From positions 1-64,000 of the forward strand of contig WYBM01000033.1 of assembly GCA_011525915.1 (NCBI GenBank): DNA of 64,000 nt. The letters are read 5' to 3'. Position 1 is the stretch's first letter; every line of letters begins with the position of its first letter. Shown here one piece after another: positions 27,991 through 36,858 of this stretch. Origin of the DNA: Ardenticatenaceae bacterium. Lineage in GTDB: Bacteria; Chloroflexota; Anaerolineae; Promineifilales; Promineifilaceae. The notes beneath the pieces are model-generated. The model made no database searches, had not been told where the DNA came from, and worked only from the letters and a program-made list of their open reading frames with translations. Both the position numbers and the translations under genes were made by a program.

Positions 27991-30318
27991 TTAATCAGTA
28001 GCGGAAAAGGCGGGGGTGTCCATGATAGTTTTTGGCCCTCGCTTTGACCGGGTTATGGCCCAACCTACTAACACCATCAGCAAAACCACTATCCCTGCTT
28101 CTATCACACTAAAGCCCTGATACCGCACAATGATGGGCGCAATGATCAGGCTCACCAGGTTGACCACCTTAATCATGGGGTTTAAGGCTGGGCCGGCCGT
28201 GTCTTTTAAGGGATCACCTACGGTGTCACCCACTACGCTGGCTTTGTGCCTTTCTGACCCCTTGCCGGTGTTTGCCTCCAGGCTGCGTGGCTCATCTTCA
28301 ATGACCTTTTTGGCGTTATCCCAGGCGCCGCCGGTGTTGGCCATAAACACGGCTAACAATTGGCCGGAAAGGATAATACCCGCCTGAAAGCCACCCAACG
28401 CTTCCACGTTCAGGAGCAGCCCCACAAGAATGGGCGTCACCACGGCAATGACCGCCAGGTTAATCAGGTCTCGCTGTGCTGCGGCCGTAGAGATGGTGAC
28501 GGCGCGGGCATAATCTGGTTTGCGTGTGCCTTCGATGATGCCCGGAATGCGGAACTGGCGGCGCACTTCTTCTACCATCTGCCCGGCAGCGCGGCTGACT
28601 GATTTAATGGCCAGTGAAGAAAAGAGCCAGGGCAGGGCGCCGCCAAGTAGTATGCCCACAAAGACCACCGGTTCTGAGACACGAATGCCGCCAGCCAACG
28701 CTGTGGGGTCAATTTTGCCGACATCGGTAATAAAGGCACCAAAAAGGGATACGGCCGCAATCACCGCAGACCCTATGGCAATCCCCTTTGTGATCGCTTT
28801 TGTGGTGTTCCCGACCGCATCCAGATCCGCCATGATCTGGCGAGCGTTATCATCCAACCCGGCCATTTCACCGATGCCGTTGGCGTTGTCGGCAATGGGG
28901 CCGAAGGAATCCATGGCCACGTTGTTGCCGGTTAACGTCAACATGCCAATACCTGTCAGCGCCACGCCGTACAGCACAAAGGCTACCTGCACGGCGCCGG
29001 CAGGTAACGATGTGGTCAATTGCTCCAGCGGCATGCCGGCATAAATGGCAATGGCGGCCATAATGGTTAAGGCAATGACCACCACTGACCAGACGCTGGA
29101 TTCATAGCCAGCCGCCAGCCCAGAGAGGATGGTAGTCGCCGGGCCGCCGTCGGTGCTGTCACGGATTTCCTGCACTGATTTGCTGTGTGCGCCGGTGAAG
29201 TAGTCTGTCAGGCGGTCAATGACAATGGCCAGCAGCACACCCACGGCCGTAGACAAAAATGGCCGCCACCAACCGCCAGGTACATCTTGCATGTACACCA
29301 TGGCAATAATGCCAAACAGCACCACTGAAATGACGGCCGATGTCAGAAAGCCGCGAAAGATGGCCCGCATGGCATTGCCGCGCGCCGCGGATTGCCCCTT
29401 CACCAGGTATGTACCCACAATAGAAGCCAGCACGCCAATGCCGCGCACCAGCAGCGGGAACAGAATCCACTCAATATTGCCGGTGATGGCCGTCAGCGCC
29501 AGACCCAGGATCAGGCCGGAAACAATGGTAACTTCGTAAGACTCAAAGATGTCGGCGGCCATACCGGCGCAGTCGCCCACATTGTCCCCTACCAGGTCCG
29601 CAATAACGGCCGCGTTGCGGGGGTCATCTTCAGGCATATCCTGTTCCACTTTGCCTACCAGATCAGCACCAACATCGGCGGCCTTGGTGAAGATGCCACC
29701 GCCTACACGCATAAATAACGCCACCAGTGTGCCGCCAAACCCAAACCCCAACAGCACATCTGGTGCGGCCTTGCCAAAGACAATAAAAATAATGGTACCG
29801 CCAAACAGGCCCAGTCCATCGGTCAACATACCGGTAATGGTGCCGGCGCGGTAGGCGATTCGCAGCGAATCGCTGAAGCTGTGCCGGGCCGCAGCGGCCA
29901 CACGTACGTTGGCCTGAACGGCCATACGCATGCCAATCTGGCCTACCAGCAATGAGAAGGTGGCACCCATGACAAAAGCCAACGCCCGCCCCAGGCCCAC
30001 CATTAACCGCAGGACATTATGACTGACGCCCTCAAAGCGTTCCACTGCCTCCGCGCTAGGGGGCACAATGTACACGCTTAGGAAGAGCGCAACTGTCAGC
30101 ACTACAATGAAGGGCAGAATGGTGCGCAGCTGGCGGCTCAGATAGGCATCTGCCCCCTGCCGAATGGCATTCCACACGTCTTGCATGGCCTCCGTTCCCT
30201 TGTCTTCGCGCAAAATCTGCTGGCGCAAGAACAAGGCATATACCAAGCCCAAGATGGCGATCCCCAACACTATCCAGACCGCCATTGTCTCAATAGCCGT
30301 TAATCCCATCATGCTCAT
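27991..30318 (-). CDS. hppA: Membrane-bound ion-translocating inorganic pyrophosphatase
   Basis: A 775-residue pump with about 16 membrane segments that couples pyrophosphate hydrolysis to ion export. The start is the ATG at 30318 with GGAGGAAA upstream; an in-frame TTG six codons earlier overlaps that site. Diagnostic motifs: [20 protein letters not shown], in particular the DVGADLVGK substrate loop, [16 protein letters not shown], and the C-terminal [17 protein letters not shown]. The sequence [10 protein letters not shown] has Lys at the position that is Ala in potassium-dependent enzymes, so this should be a potassium-independent proton pump. It stands alone behind its own promoter and is divergent from the DUF4129 gene. 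Confidence 0.95.
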   Translation of the reverse strand: MSMMGLTAIETMAVWIVLGIAILGLVYALFLRQQILREDKGTEAMQDVWNAIRQGADAYLSRQLRTILPFIVVLTVALFLSVYIVPPSAEAVERFEGVSHNVLRLMVGLGRALAFVMGATFSLLVGQIGMRMAVQANVRVAAAARHSFSDSLRIAYRAGTITGMLTDGLGLFGGTIIFIVFGKAAPDVLLGFGFGGTLVALFMRVGGGIFTKAADVGADLVGKVEQDMPEDDPRNAAVIADLVGDNVGDCAGMAADIFESYEVTIVSGLILGLALTAITGNIEWILFPLLVRGIGVLASIVGTYLVKGQSAARGNAMRAIFRGFLTSAVISVVLFGIIAMVYMQDVPGGWWRPFLSTAVGVLLAIVIDRLTDYFTGAHSKSVQEIRDSTDGGPATTILSGLAAGYESSVWSVVVIALTIMAAIAIYAGMPLEQLTTSLPAGAVQVAFVLYGVALTGIGMLTLTGNNVAMDSFGPIADNANGIGEMAGLDDNARQIMADLDAVGNTTKAITKGIAIGSAVIAAVSLFGAFITDVGKIDPTALAGGIRVSEPVVFVGILLGGALPWLFSSLAIKSVSRAAGQMVEEVRRQFRIPGIIEGTRKPDYARAVTISTAAAQRDLINLAVIAVVTPILVGLLLNVEALGGFQAGIILSGQLLAVFMANTGGAWDNAKKVIEDEPRSLEANTGKGSERHKASVVGDTVGDPLKDTAGPALNPMIKVVNLVSLIIAPIIVRYQGFSVIEAGIVVLLMVLVGWAITRSKRGPKTIMDTPAFSATD

Positions 30319-30365
30319 GAAATTTTCCTCCGTCAAAATGTGGACATTTTAATAAAGCACATGGA

Positions 30366-30394
30366 ATTGTAATGGGCATAATTTAAGGCAGCAA
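30366..30394 (-). promoter_or_regulatory. Likely hppA promoter
   Basis: On the minus strand TTGCTG (30394-30389) and TACAAT (30371-30366) are 17 bases apart, about 48 bases upstream of the hppA start. Confidence 0.6.
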
Positions 30395-30415
30395 ACTTGT
30401 GGCGAACATGTTACA

Positions 30416-31627
30416 ATGCGCCTGATGTTAACAAGAGCCACCAGACAAAAACATCGTATAGGCTGCCTGTTCCTGTTTGTTCTGGGCTTGGGCTGGCTTG
30501 TGGCCGGGGGGCACGGGGCAGTCATAGCGCAACGGCCGTATGCTTACGATGGTTACCTGCGCCTTATTGCCGACTTTCGTAACCAGGCGTTACGTGCCAG
30601 CGCCGATCCACAGGGGTGCCTGGCCACCATGACAACCATTGCTGATGCATTAGAAAAAATAACCCTGGTACAAATGCCTGATGGCACCCTCATGCGGGTC
30701 GATCACCATGGGGTGGCTGAGGCGCTGCGCAGCCGCCCCTGTTCGGCCAGCCGTGCTGACCGGTATTTGAGTGGGCTGTGCCCTGACCAGATGTGCCCCA
30801 TTTCCCGGCCGATGCCGCCAATACGGCCGTGGGACGGGAGCAGCGGCGGTGATAATTCTTTGGTAGGTGTTGGGGGATCGAGCGGCGCGCCCCAACCGGG
30901 CGCGCCTCAACCGGGCGCGCCTCCCCCTGTGGGCCTGCCGCCGCCGCCAGCCCTGCCGCCAGGCAGCGACCCATTCTCGCCTGACGTGGATGGTGACGCC
31001 GGGCCGAGCAATGATCCAGGACCGACAGATCCACCTGACCCTCTGTTTGACCCGGCTGCCGGCGTTAGCGGGCCGTCTGGCAGTGGGCAGCCAGGCAGCG
31101 GTGCACCCCAACCAGCCCCTACCCCCATACCAACCCCTACCCCTACACCCCCCCCTGTCGCCAGCGCTAATCCAGATGATGAAAAAAATGCCCTCTCGTC
31201 CTGGTTGTATGTGATTATGGGGTTGGCTGTGTTGAGTATTGTCACGGCCGTGGTTTTGCTGCTTTGGCCCAAAAAGGAGGAAGTGCCGCTGCCCCGCCGT
31301 CATGCGGGGGCGGCCGGTACGGCTATGAATGAAGGGCGGCGGTTGGTAGAAGAAGGTGATTACCGGGAAGCGGTGCGGCGCCTTTTCCTGGCGATGTTAT
31401 TAACCCTGGATGAACAGGGCGTGATGCGTTTTGACCGTGCCCTGACTAACCTGGAATTACTACACCAGGAACGGCTGCAACCGGCGATTGTCCCCGCCCT
31501 TTCCCCGGTCATTACTACCTATGAACGTGTCTGGTATGGTCTGGAACCCCTGCAAACGGAAGAGTATGATTCATTGACGAAACACATTAAGGCGATCAGA
31601 GAGTGGCGATTGGAAAGTCATACGTAA
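30416..31627 (+). CDS. Membrane protein with proline-rich ectodomain and C-terminal DUF4129 domain
   Basis: A 403-residue protein. The N-terminus has a signal-like hydrophobic segment (IGCLFLFVLGLGWLVAGG). It continues with a short folded part with four Cys (residues about 65-125), a Pro/Gly/Ala-rich stretch of roughly 130 residues including PQPGAPQPGAP repeats, and a single membrane segment near 265-287 (WLYVIMGLAVLSIVTAVVLLLW). The cytoplasmic DUF4129 domain follows (GRRLVEEGDYREAVRRLFLAML). DUF4129 proteins usually accompany MoxR ATPases, DUF58 proteins and transglutaminase-like proteins. Here DUF4350 and MoxR genes follow on the same strand. No good ribosome site is visible at the first ATG, and an ATG three codons later is also possible. 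Confidence 0.78.
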   Translation: MRLMLTRATRQKHRIGCLFLFVLGLGWLVAGGHGAVIAQRPYAYDGYLRLIADFRNQALRASADPQGCLATMTTIADALEKITLVQMPDGTLMRVDHHGVAEALRSRPCSASRADRYLSGLCPDQMCPISRPMPPIRPWDGSSGGDNSLVGVGGSSGAPQPGAPQPGAPPPVGLPPPPALPPGSDPFSPDVDGDAGPSNDPGPTDPPDPLFDPAAGVSGPSGSGQPGSGAPQPAPTPIPTPTPTPPPVASANPDDEKNALSSWLYVIMGLAVLSIVTAVVLLLWPKKEEVPLPRRHAGAAGTAMNEGRRLVEEGDYREAVRRLFLAMLLTLDEQGVMRFDRALTNLELLHQERLQPAIVPALSPVITTYERVWYGLEPLQTEEYDSLTKHIKAIREWRLESHT

Positions 31628-31667
31628 TTTGTGGGCCACATTCCGTTAAACGGATGACGGTTCATGG

Positions 31668-32882
31668 ATGATACCATACGGGTTTCACAAGAATATGCGT
31701 CTGCAAAAGCGATATCTGGGTGACATCACCGGCATAGTCATTAGTCTGGTCATCTTAGTTCTGGTTATTGTAGGCACGCTGGTCCTGTTTAATACACCAG
31801 AGCGGGCCCGTGGCTCCATTCAGAACCAGGGGGCAGATGGGGTTTCGCTTTTTGCCGATTGGCTGGCTGGGCGTGGTTTTGTACTGCGGTCGTTGAATAC
31901 GCCAGACTCGGTGCCGCTGCGAGAGGACAGCGTTCTTTTTGTGATTGCCCCCCGCAGTGGTTTTGAACGTCTATCGCGGGCGTGGCTGGATGTGTGGGTG
32001 CAGAATGGCGGCACCCTGGTGGTTGCCCAGGAAAACCGGCACCCTTCGGATCTGCTGCGGCCGTTTGGGGCGGGCATCGGTCGTTTGTGGCTGCCCGTGC
32101 CCCGTAGTGAGCTGCAGCTGCCTACCTTTAACTGGCCGCCGGTAGGCCAGGCGGCCATCGGGGCGAGTCACTTTGTGAAGGTGTCATGCGGCCGCACGGC
32201 CGTGCACATGGGAGATTGTAGACGGCCGTTGCTGGCGGCATGGGGGCATGGACGCGGCCGGGTTTTTGTTCTGTCATCAGCCACCCCCTTTACCAACGAG
32301 GGGCTGCAAGATGCCGGAAACGCCCAGTTGGTAGAAAATTTAGTATTAAGTACGGCCGTGCCTGGCCAGCGTATTGTATTTGATGAGCTTCACCACCAGG
32401 TGCCCATGACTTGGCTGTTTACCACGCCCACCGGTTGGGCGTTTTGGCTCAGTTTGTTGGCGCTCATTGGCTTTTTTATGTGGCATAACAGCACGGTGCC
32501 TGCCGGTCATGTGCCTGGCCAGCCCGTGACCCCGGTATGGGCCGAAGCCGACACGGCCGTGGCTATCAACTACCTGGCTAGTGCCAGCCGCCAGTTCAGC
32601 CGGTATGAAACGATCACCGACCATTACTGGCAGCGGCTGAAACGCAGTCTGGCCCGCCGTTATGGCCTGGACTCTGCCCTGCTGGATCATCAGTTTGTGG
32701 AAATGCTGAAACCGTATGTCACCTCCGTGGAAATGGGTACACTTGTTTACCTGAGCACCCAAAGAGAGCGTGCCCCTGTTATGACCGGCGCTGAACTGCG
32801 CCAGTGGGTATCGGTGGCCATTAACATCTCAGACAGACAACCATTGACGAGAGAGGTTTATGAATATCAAAAAACTGTATGA
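31668..32882 (+). CDS. DUF4350 membrane protein
   Basis: A 404-residue protein with an N-terminal membrane segment ([20 protein letters not shown]), an extracytoplasmic domain resembling DUF4350 ([33 protein letters not shown], a glutamine-amidotransferase-like fold without visible catalytic residues), and a second membrane segment near 255-275 ([16 protein letters not shown]). The C-terminal cytoplasmic region of 120 residues is helical. It overlaps the following MoxR gene by 23 bases, so the two are coupled. Start uncertain: ATG at 31668 or 31695. The role is probably in assembly or regulation of a cell-envelope complex with MoxR; this is inferred from context only. Confidence 0.78.
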   Translation: MIPYGFHKNMRLQKRYLGDITGIVISLVILVLVIVGTLVLFNTPERARGSIQNQGADGVSLFADWLAGRGFVLRSLNTPDSVPLREDSVLFVIAPRSGFERLSRAWLDVWVQNGGTLVVAQENRHPSDLLRPFGAGIGRLWLPVPRSELQLPTFNWPPVGQAAIGASHFVKVSCGRTAVHMGDCRRPLLAAWGHGRGRVFVLSSATPFTNEGLQDAGNAQLVENLVLSTAVPGQRIVFDELHHQVPMTWLFTTPTGWAFWLSLLALIGFFMWHNSTVPAGHVPGQPVTPVWAEADTAVAINYLASASRQFSRYETITDHYWQRLKRSLARRYGLDSALLDHQFVEMLKPYVTSVEMGTLVYLSTQRERAPVMTGAELRQWVSVAINISDRQPLTREVYEYQKTV

Positions 32883-33807
32883 TGCCCTGCATAGTGAAGC
32901 GGCCAAGGTTATCGTTGGCCAGACCAGCGTCTTATCACAACTATTTATTGCCATGATTGCCGGCGGGCACGTGCTGATGGAAGGGGTTCCCGGTACTGGC
33001 AAGACGTTGATGGCCAAGACGCTGGCGCACCTGGTGCAGGCCCAGATGAACCGCATTCAGTTTACGCCGGATCTGATGCCGTCTGACATCATTGGGACGA
33101 ATGTGTTTAACATGGCCACCAGTGAGTTTCACCTACGTCAGGGGCCTATATTTGCCGGGATTGTGCTGGTCGATGAGGTCAACCGTGCCCCTGCTAAAAC
33201 ACAGGCGGCGCTGCTGGAGGCTATGGAAGAGCGGCAGGTGACCATTGATGGCACAGAATATGCCCTGCCAGATCCGTTTCTGGTGGTGGCTACCCAAAAC
33301 CCCGTGGAGTATGAAGGCACCTACCCACTGCCGGAAGCACAACTTGACCGCTTCTTTTTTAAGATAAAAGTGCCGTACCCCTCCCCAGTAGCCGAAGAGG
33401 AGATGCTGCACCGGTATCATCAGGGGTTTAACCCGCACCAACTGGCGGCCACGGGGTTACGGCCGTTGATGAGCCCGGAGCATTTGACGGCCGTACGTCA
33501 GCACGTGCAGCAGATGACAGTAGAAAAAGGTATTCTCGTTTATATCACCCAGATCAGTAACGCCACTCGTGACGCCCGCGAACTATTTCTAGGAGGCAGC
33601 CCCCGGGCATCGGTAGCCCTGTTGCAGGCCAGTAAGGTGCATGCCGCTTTGCAAGGGCGCAGTTTTGTCACCCCAGATGACGTGAAAGTTGTGGCCCTGC
33701 CCGTTTATCGTCACCGCATCATCGTCAAGCCAGAAACGATGTTAGAAGGGCTGGATGCTGACGCCGTCATTACCCGGATCCTTAATGCCATTGACGTACC
33801 CCGATGA
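32860..33807 (+). CDS. MoxR-family AAA+ ATPase, copy 1
   Basis: A 315-residue AAA+ chaperone-like ATPase. Walker A GVPGTGKT, Walker [15 protein letters not shown], sensor motif [24 protein letters not shown] and the C-terminal lid with [13 protein letters not shown] and FVTPDDVK are all present. The ATG lies inside the end of the DUF4350 gene and is preceded by GAGAGG. MoxR proteins typically mature or insert metal-dependent or von Willebrand-type partners encoded next to them; no DUF58 or VWA gene is found in this cluster. Confidence 0.93.
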   Translation: MNIKKLYDALHSEAAKVIVGQTSVLSQLFIAMIAGGHVLMEGVPGTGKTLMAKTLAHLVQAQMNRIQFTPDLMPSDIIGTNVFNMATSEFHLRQGPIFAGIVLVDEVNRAPAKTQAALLEAMEERQVTIDGTEYALPDPFLVVATQNPVEYEGTYPLPEAQLDRFFFKIKVPYPSPVAEEEMLHRYHQGFNPHQLAATGLRPLMSPEHLTAVRQHVQQMTVEKGILVYITQISNATRDARELFLGGSPRASVALLQASKVHAALQGRSFVTPDDVKVVALPVYRHRIIVKPETMLEGLDADAVITRILNAIDVPR

Positions 33808-33884
33808 GTGGTCGAGGTAAATGGCTGAAGTGAATGGCTGAACTTTTCAGAACCCCAAGCCTCATTTAAACGTGTAATGAAGGA

Positions 33885-33913
33885 TTGACGGCCGTATCTA
33901 TCATGCGTATAAT
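33885..33913 (+). promoter_or_regulatory. Sigma-70-type promoter of the serS operon
   Basis: TTGACG (33885-33890) and a perfect TATAAT (33908-33913) separated by 17 bases. Transcription should begin near 33920, at the 5' edge of the T-box leader. The -35 box overlaps a copy of the ACGGCCGT octamer, as in the B12 operon promoter. Confidence 0.75.
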
Positions 33914-34070
33914 GCCCCATGTATATAATACAACAACCTTGAAGGAGCATAGTAAGGTTGTGTGACTGCCCAGAGAGTTAGCGGTTGGTGTAAGCTAATC
34001 AGTCAACAATCAGAATCCACTCCAGAGTTGCAGCCGAAAGAAGGTTTGCCGGGTACGCCCGTTAGCGCGT

Positions 34071-34152
34071 TCAGAGATCAGTCATCAGTGAGTCAGTCAC
34101 CAGTAATCAGTTGGGTTTGCTGAATGCAGAGTAGTGACAGCTGAATGCTGAT
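34071..34152. repeat. Heptanucleotide repeat array 4, inside the T-box leader
   Basis: CAGT-type units (CAGTCAT, CAGTGAG, CAGTCAC, CAGTAAT) followed by degenerate CTGA-type units. It separates the Stem I part of the serS leader from the antiterminator region. Confidence 0.75.
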
Positions 34153-34172
34153 AAAGCCAGGTGGCACCACGG

Positions 34173-34207
34173 GCCCCCTCGTCCTGGAAAGACGAGGGGG
34201 CTTTTTT
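34173..34207 (+). terminator. T-box terminator hairpin
   Basis: CCCCCTCGTC pairs with GACGAGGGGG around a CTGGAAA loop, with six U residues following. It competes with the antiterminator formed by the T-box. Confidence 0.93.
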
Positions 34208-34294
34208 ATTGTGTAAGCTGCCATCCGTGAGTCGTCAACCGACTTCGGATAGCGATTAACCGCTTATGGGTTACAGGGAAAGGAGTAGTAAACG

Positions 34295-35671
34295 ATGTTA
34301 GACATCAACCTGATACGCGAGAAGCCCGAATGGGTAAAGGAGCAGGTAGCTAGGCGGAATGCCGCCGCTCCCATTGATGAGATAGTGGCTGACGACGGCC
34401 GTCGCCGGGAAATTATCCTGGAAGTGGAAGAATTGCGTCGCCAGCGCAATGAAAGCTCAAAGCAGATTGGCCTATGGATGGGCAGCCTGAAAAAGCTGGA
34501 AGCTGACCTGAAGCGGGTTGAAGCCGGGCAAGATGTGGGCCAGAGCGCCGCGGCGTTACAAACTCAGATCAACGCCATGCACTTTAACGCCGAAGAGGCC
34601 AAGGCAGAAACAGGCCGTATCGGTGACCGCATCGGCGAATTAGACGCCGAACTGCGCCAGGTAGAAACCCGCCTGCGGGACAATATGCTCTGGGTGCCTA
34701 ATTTGCTGCAGGAAGGTGTGCCCCCTGGTCCAGATGAGTCGGCCAACGTTTGTCACCCACCGCTGGGCGAACCTCAACCAACGTTCGACTTTGAGCCAAA
34801 AGCACATTGGGATCTGGGGCCGGCGCTGGATATTATCGATTTTGAGCGAGGCGTGAAGCTGTCCGGCAGCCGTTTCTATGTGTTGAAAGGCATGGGCGCA
34901 CGTTTGCAACGGGCGGTTATCCAGTTCATGCTTAACTACCATCTGGAACATCACGGCTACACGGAGATCCAACCGCCGTATATGGTGCGCTCGGCCATCT
35001 TTGAAGGCGCAGGCCAACTGCCCAAATTTTTTGACAATATCTACCGCGACGCCGAGGAAGATTTTATGTGGTTGGGTACGGCCGAAATTGCCCTGACAAA
35101 TTTGCACCGCGATGAAATTTTGCCAGAAGAGGCGCTGCCGCTGAAGTATGTGGCGTACACTCCCTGCTGGCGGCGCGAGAAAATGAGCGCGGGCAAAGAC
35201 GTGCGTGGCATCAAGCGCGGCCACGAATTCCACAAGGTGGAGATGTACCAGTTCACCCACCCAGACCAGAGCTTGCAGGCGCATCAAGAGATGAAGCAGC
35301 ACGCGTTGGATATCTGTGACGCGCTGGGCTTTCACTACCGGCTGGTAGACCTGTGTGCCGGTGACGTGGGTTTTGCCATGTCGCAGACGTATGATATTGA
35401 GGTGTGGGCGGCCGGCTGTGGCGAGTGGCTGGAAGTCAGCTCTATTTCTAATGCGGTGGATTTCCAGGCACGGCGGGCTAACGTGCGCTACAAACCGGCC
35501 GATGGCGGCAAGACACGCTTCCCGCATACGCTGAATGCCTCTGGTCTGGCGCTGCCCCGAGTGATGATCGCCCTCATCGAGAACAACCAGCAGGCCGATG
35601 GTTCCGTGGTGATACCAGACGTGTTACGGCCGTATATGGGCGGTCTTGAGGTCATTCGTAAACCAGCATAA
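34295..35671 (+). CDS. serS: Seryl-tRNA synthetase
   Basis: A 458-residue class II synthetase that charges tRNA-Ser. Residues 1-110 form the long antiparallel coiled coil that grips the tRNA variable arm, starting MLDINLIREKPEWV. The catalytic domain has the TAEIALTNLHRDEILPEE region (TAEIALTNLHRDE, serine and ATP contacts), motif 2 around PCWRREKMSAGKDVRGIKRGHEF (RREKMSAGKDVRG, RGHEFHKVEMY), and motif 3 LNASGLALPRVMIALIENNQ (GLALPRVMIALIEN). A GGAAAGGAG site precedes the ATG. Expression is governed by the T-box leader, and an aldo/keto reductase gene follows 18 bases later. Confidence 0.97.
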   Translation: MLDINLIREKPEWVKEQVARRNAAAPIDEIVADDGRRREIILEVEELRRQRNESSKQIGLWMGSLKKLEADLKRVEAGQDVGQSAAALQTQINAMHFNAEEAKAETGRIGDRIGELDAELRQVETRLRDNMLWVPNLLQEGVPPGPDESANVCHPPLGEPQPTFDFEPKAHWDLGPALDIIDFERGVKLSGSRFYVLKGMGARLQRAVIQFMLNYHLEHHGYTEIQPPYMVRSAIFEGAGQLPKFFDNIYRDAEEDFMWLGTAEIALTNLHRDEILPEEALPLKYVAYTPCWRREKMSAGKDVRGIKRGHEFHKVEMYQFTHPDQSLQAHQEMKQHALDICDALGFHYRLVDLCAGDVGFAMSQTYDIEVWAAGCGEWLEVSSISNAVDFQARRANVRYKPADGGKTRFPHTLNASGLALPRVMIALIENNQQADGSVVIPDVLRPYMGGLEVIRKPA

Positions 35672-35689
35672 CGGCTGAGGGAGTTTTGT

Positions 35690-36685
35690 ATGGAATCACG
35701 ACGTTTAGGGCGGCACCAGGTGAAGGTTTCGGTGTTAGGGCTGGGGTTAGCGGCTTTGGGAAGACCGGGCTATATCACGCTAGGGCATGCGGCTGACCTG
35801 GGGGGAAACTACGAAACGGCCGTTATGGAACAGCACGCCCATCATGTGCTAGATACCGCCTGGGCCGCCGGCATTTGTTACTTTGATGCGGCCCGTTCTT
35901 ATGGGCGGGCTGAAGCCTTTTTGGCTTCCTGGTTGCAGTCGCGCCAGATCGATCCGGCCATGATAACGGTTGGCTCTAAATGGGGGTATACCTACACGGC
36001 CAATTGGCAGGTGCAAGCCGCTAAACATGAGGTCAAAGAGCATTCCTTGCCCGTGCTGCAGCGTCAACTGGGCGAAAGCCGCCATCTGTTAGGCGCGTAT
36101 CTCGACCTGTATCAAATTCATTCGGCCACGCTGGATAGCGGCGTGCTGACAAACCGGGCCGTCCTCACAGAACTGGCTGGCCTGAAGCGTGAAGGGCTGC
36201 TTATTGGCCTTTCGTTAAGCGGAGCTGAGCAGGCCGTTGTGCTGGAACGGGCTTTAGAGGTTCGTTTGGATGGTGTCTTGCTGTTTGATGCTGTTCAGGC
36301 AACGTGGAACGTTTTGGAGCAGGCGGCTGGCGCTGCTTTAACGGCCGCTCATGAGGCCGGTCTAGGGGTGATTATTAAAGAGGCCGTGGCCAACGGCCGT
36401 TTGACACCACGCAATCATCAGCCAACATTTGCCCCCAAGCGCCGCATCATCGAAAGTCTGGCGGCCGCCTATGAAACAACTATTGATGCGTTGGCGCTGG
36501 CGTTTGTCCTGGCCCAACCCTGGGTAGATGTGGTCTTAAGCGGGGCAGCCACAGTGGCTCACCTACACTCGAATATGGCCGCTGCCCGGCTTGTTTTGCG
36601 TCCCGATACGCTGCAACAACTTCAGGCTCTGGCAGAACCCTCGGCTGACTATTGGCAAACACGCAGCCACCTGGCCTGGAACTAA
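35690..36685 (+). CDS. Aldo/keto reductase family oxidoreductase
   Basis: A 331-residue TIM-barrel NADPH-dependent reductase. The catalytic tetrad can be matched: Asp and Tyr in YFDAARSYGRAE, Lys in VGSKWGY, His in LYQIHSA. The cofactor-binding part near the C-terminus (LALAFVLAQPWVDVVLSGAAT) is typical. It is most similar in layout to the D-arabinose/L-galactose-dehydrogenase-like branch, but the substrate cannot be read from the sequence. It follows serS closely and has a plausible ribosome site (TGAGGGAG), so it is likely cotranscribed. Confidence 0.88.
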   Translation: MESRRLGRHQVKVSVLGLGLAALGRPGYITLGHAADLGGNYETAVMEQHAHHVLDTAWAAGICYFDAARSYGRAEAFLASWLQSRQIDPAMITVGSKWGYTYTANWQVQAAKHEVKEHSLPVLQRQLGESRHLLGAYLDLYQIHSATLDSGVLTNRAVLTELAGLKREGLLIGLSLSGAEQAVVLERALEVRLDGVLLFDAVQATWNVLEQAAGAALTAAHEAGLGVIIKEAVANGRLTPRNHQPTFAPKRRIIESLAAAYETTIDALALAFVLAQPWVDVVLSGAATVAHLHSNMAAARLVLRPDTLQQLQALAEPSADYWQTRSHLAWN

Positions 36686-36686
36686 T

Positions 36687-36778
36687 ACCAGTTTTCAGTC
36701 ATCAGTGTATAGTTTTCAGTGCTGGCCTACCTCTGGAAATAGCCTACTGAAAACTGATGATGGACTTCTGATTACTAA
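36687..36778. repeat. Heptanucleotide repeat array 5
   Basis: Lies directly after the aldo/keto reductase stop codon. Left units are CAGTTTT, CAGTCAT, CAGTGTA, CAGTGCT; right units are ACTGAAA, ACTGATG, and CTGATTA. The arms are again inverted with respect to each other. Confidence 0.75.
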
Positions 36779-36858
36779 TATTAATGTATTGGTTGTTCTG
36801 GCAGCTTGGGGGTATACACTGTTTGGCTTCTGGCCTGTCCAGGTTAAGATAGACACCC

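Larger units (their letters stand above)
33920..34207 (+). promoter_or_regulatory. T-box riboswitch leader of serS
   Basis: Stem I landmarks are visible: AGAGAG (about 33972), GGTTGGTG followed by TAAGC (33983-33995), and a specifier-loop region GAATCCACTC in which the bulged triplet after GAA would be UCC (34016-34018), a serine codon. The T-box itself reads AGGTGGCACCACGG (34159-34172), followed by a terminator hairpin. Uncharged tRNA-Ser should stabilise the antiterminator and allow transcription of serS. A heptanucleotide repeat array occupies 34071-34152, between Stem I and the T-box. Confidence 0.9.
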
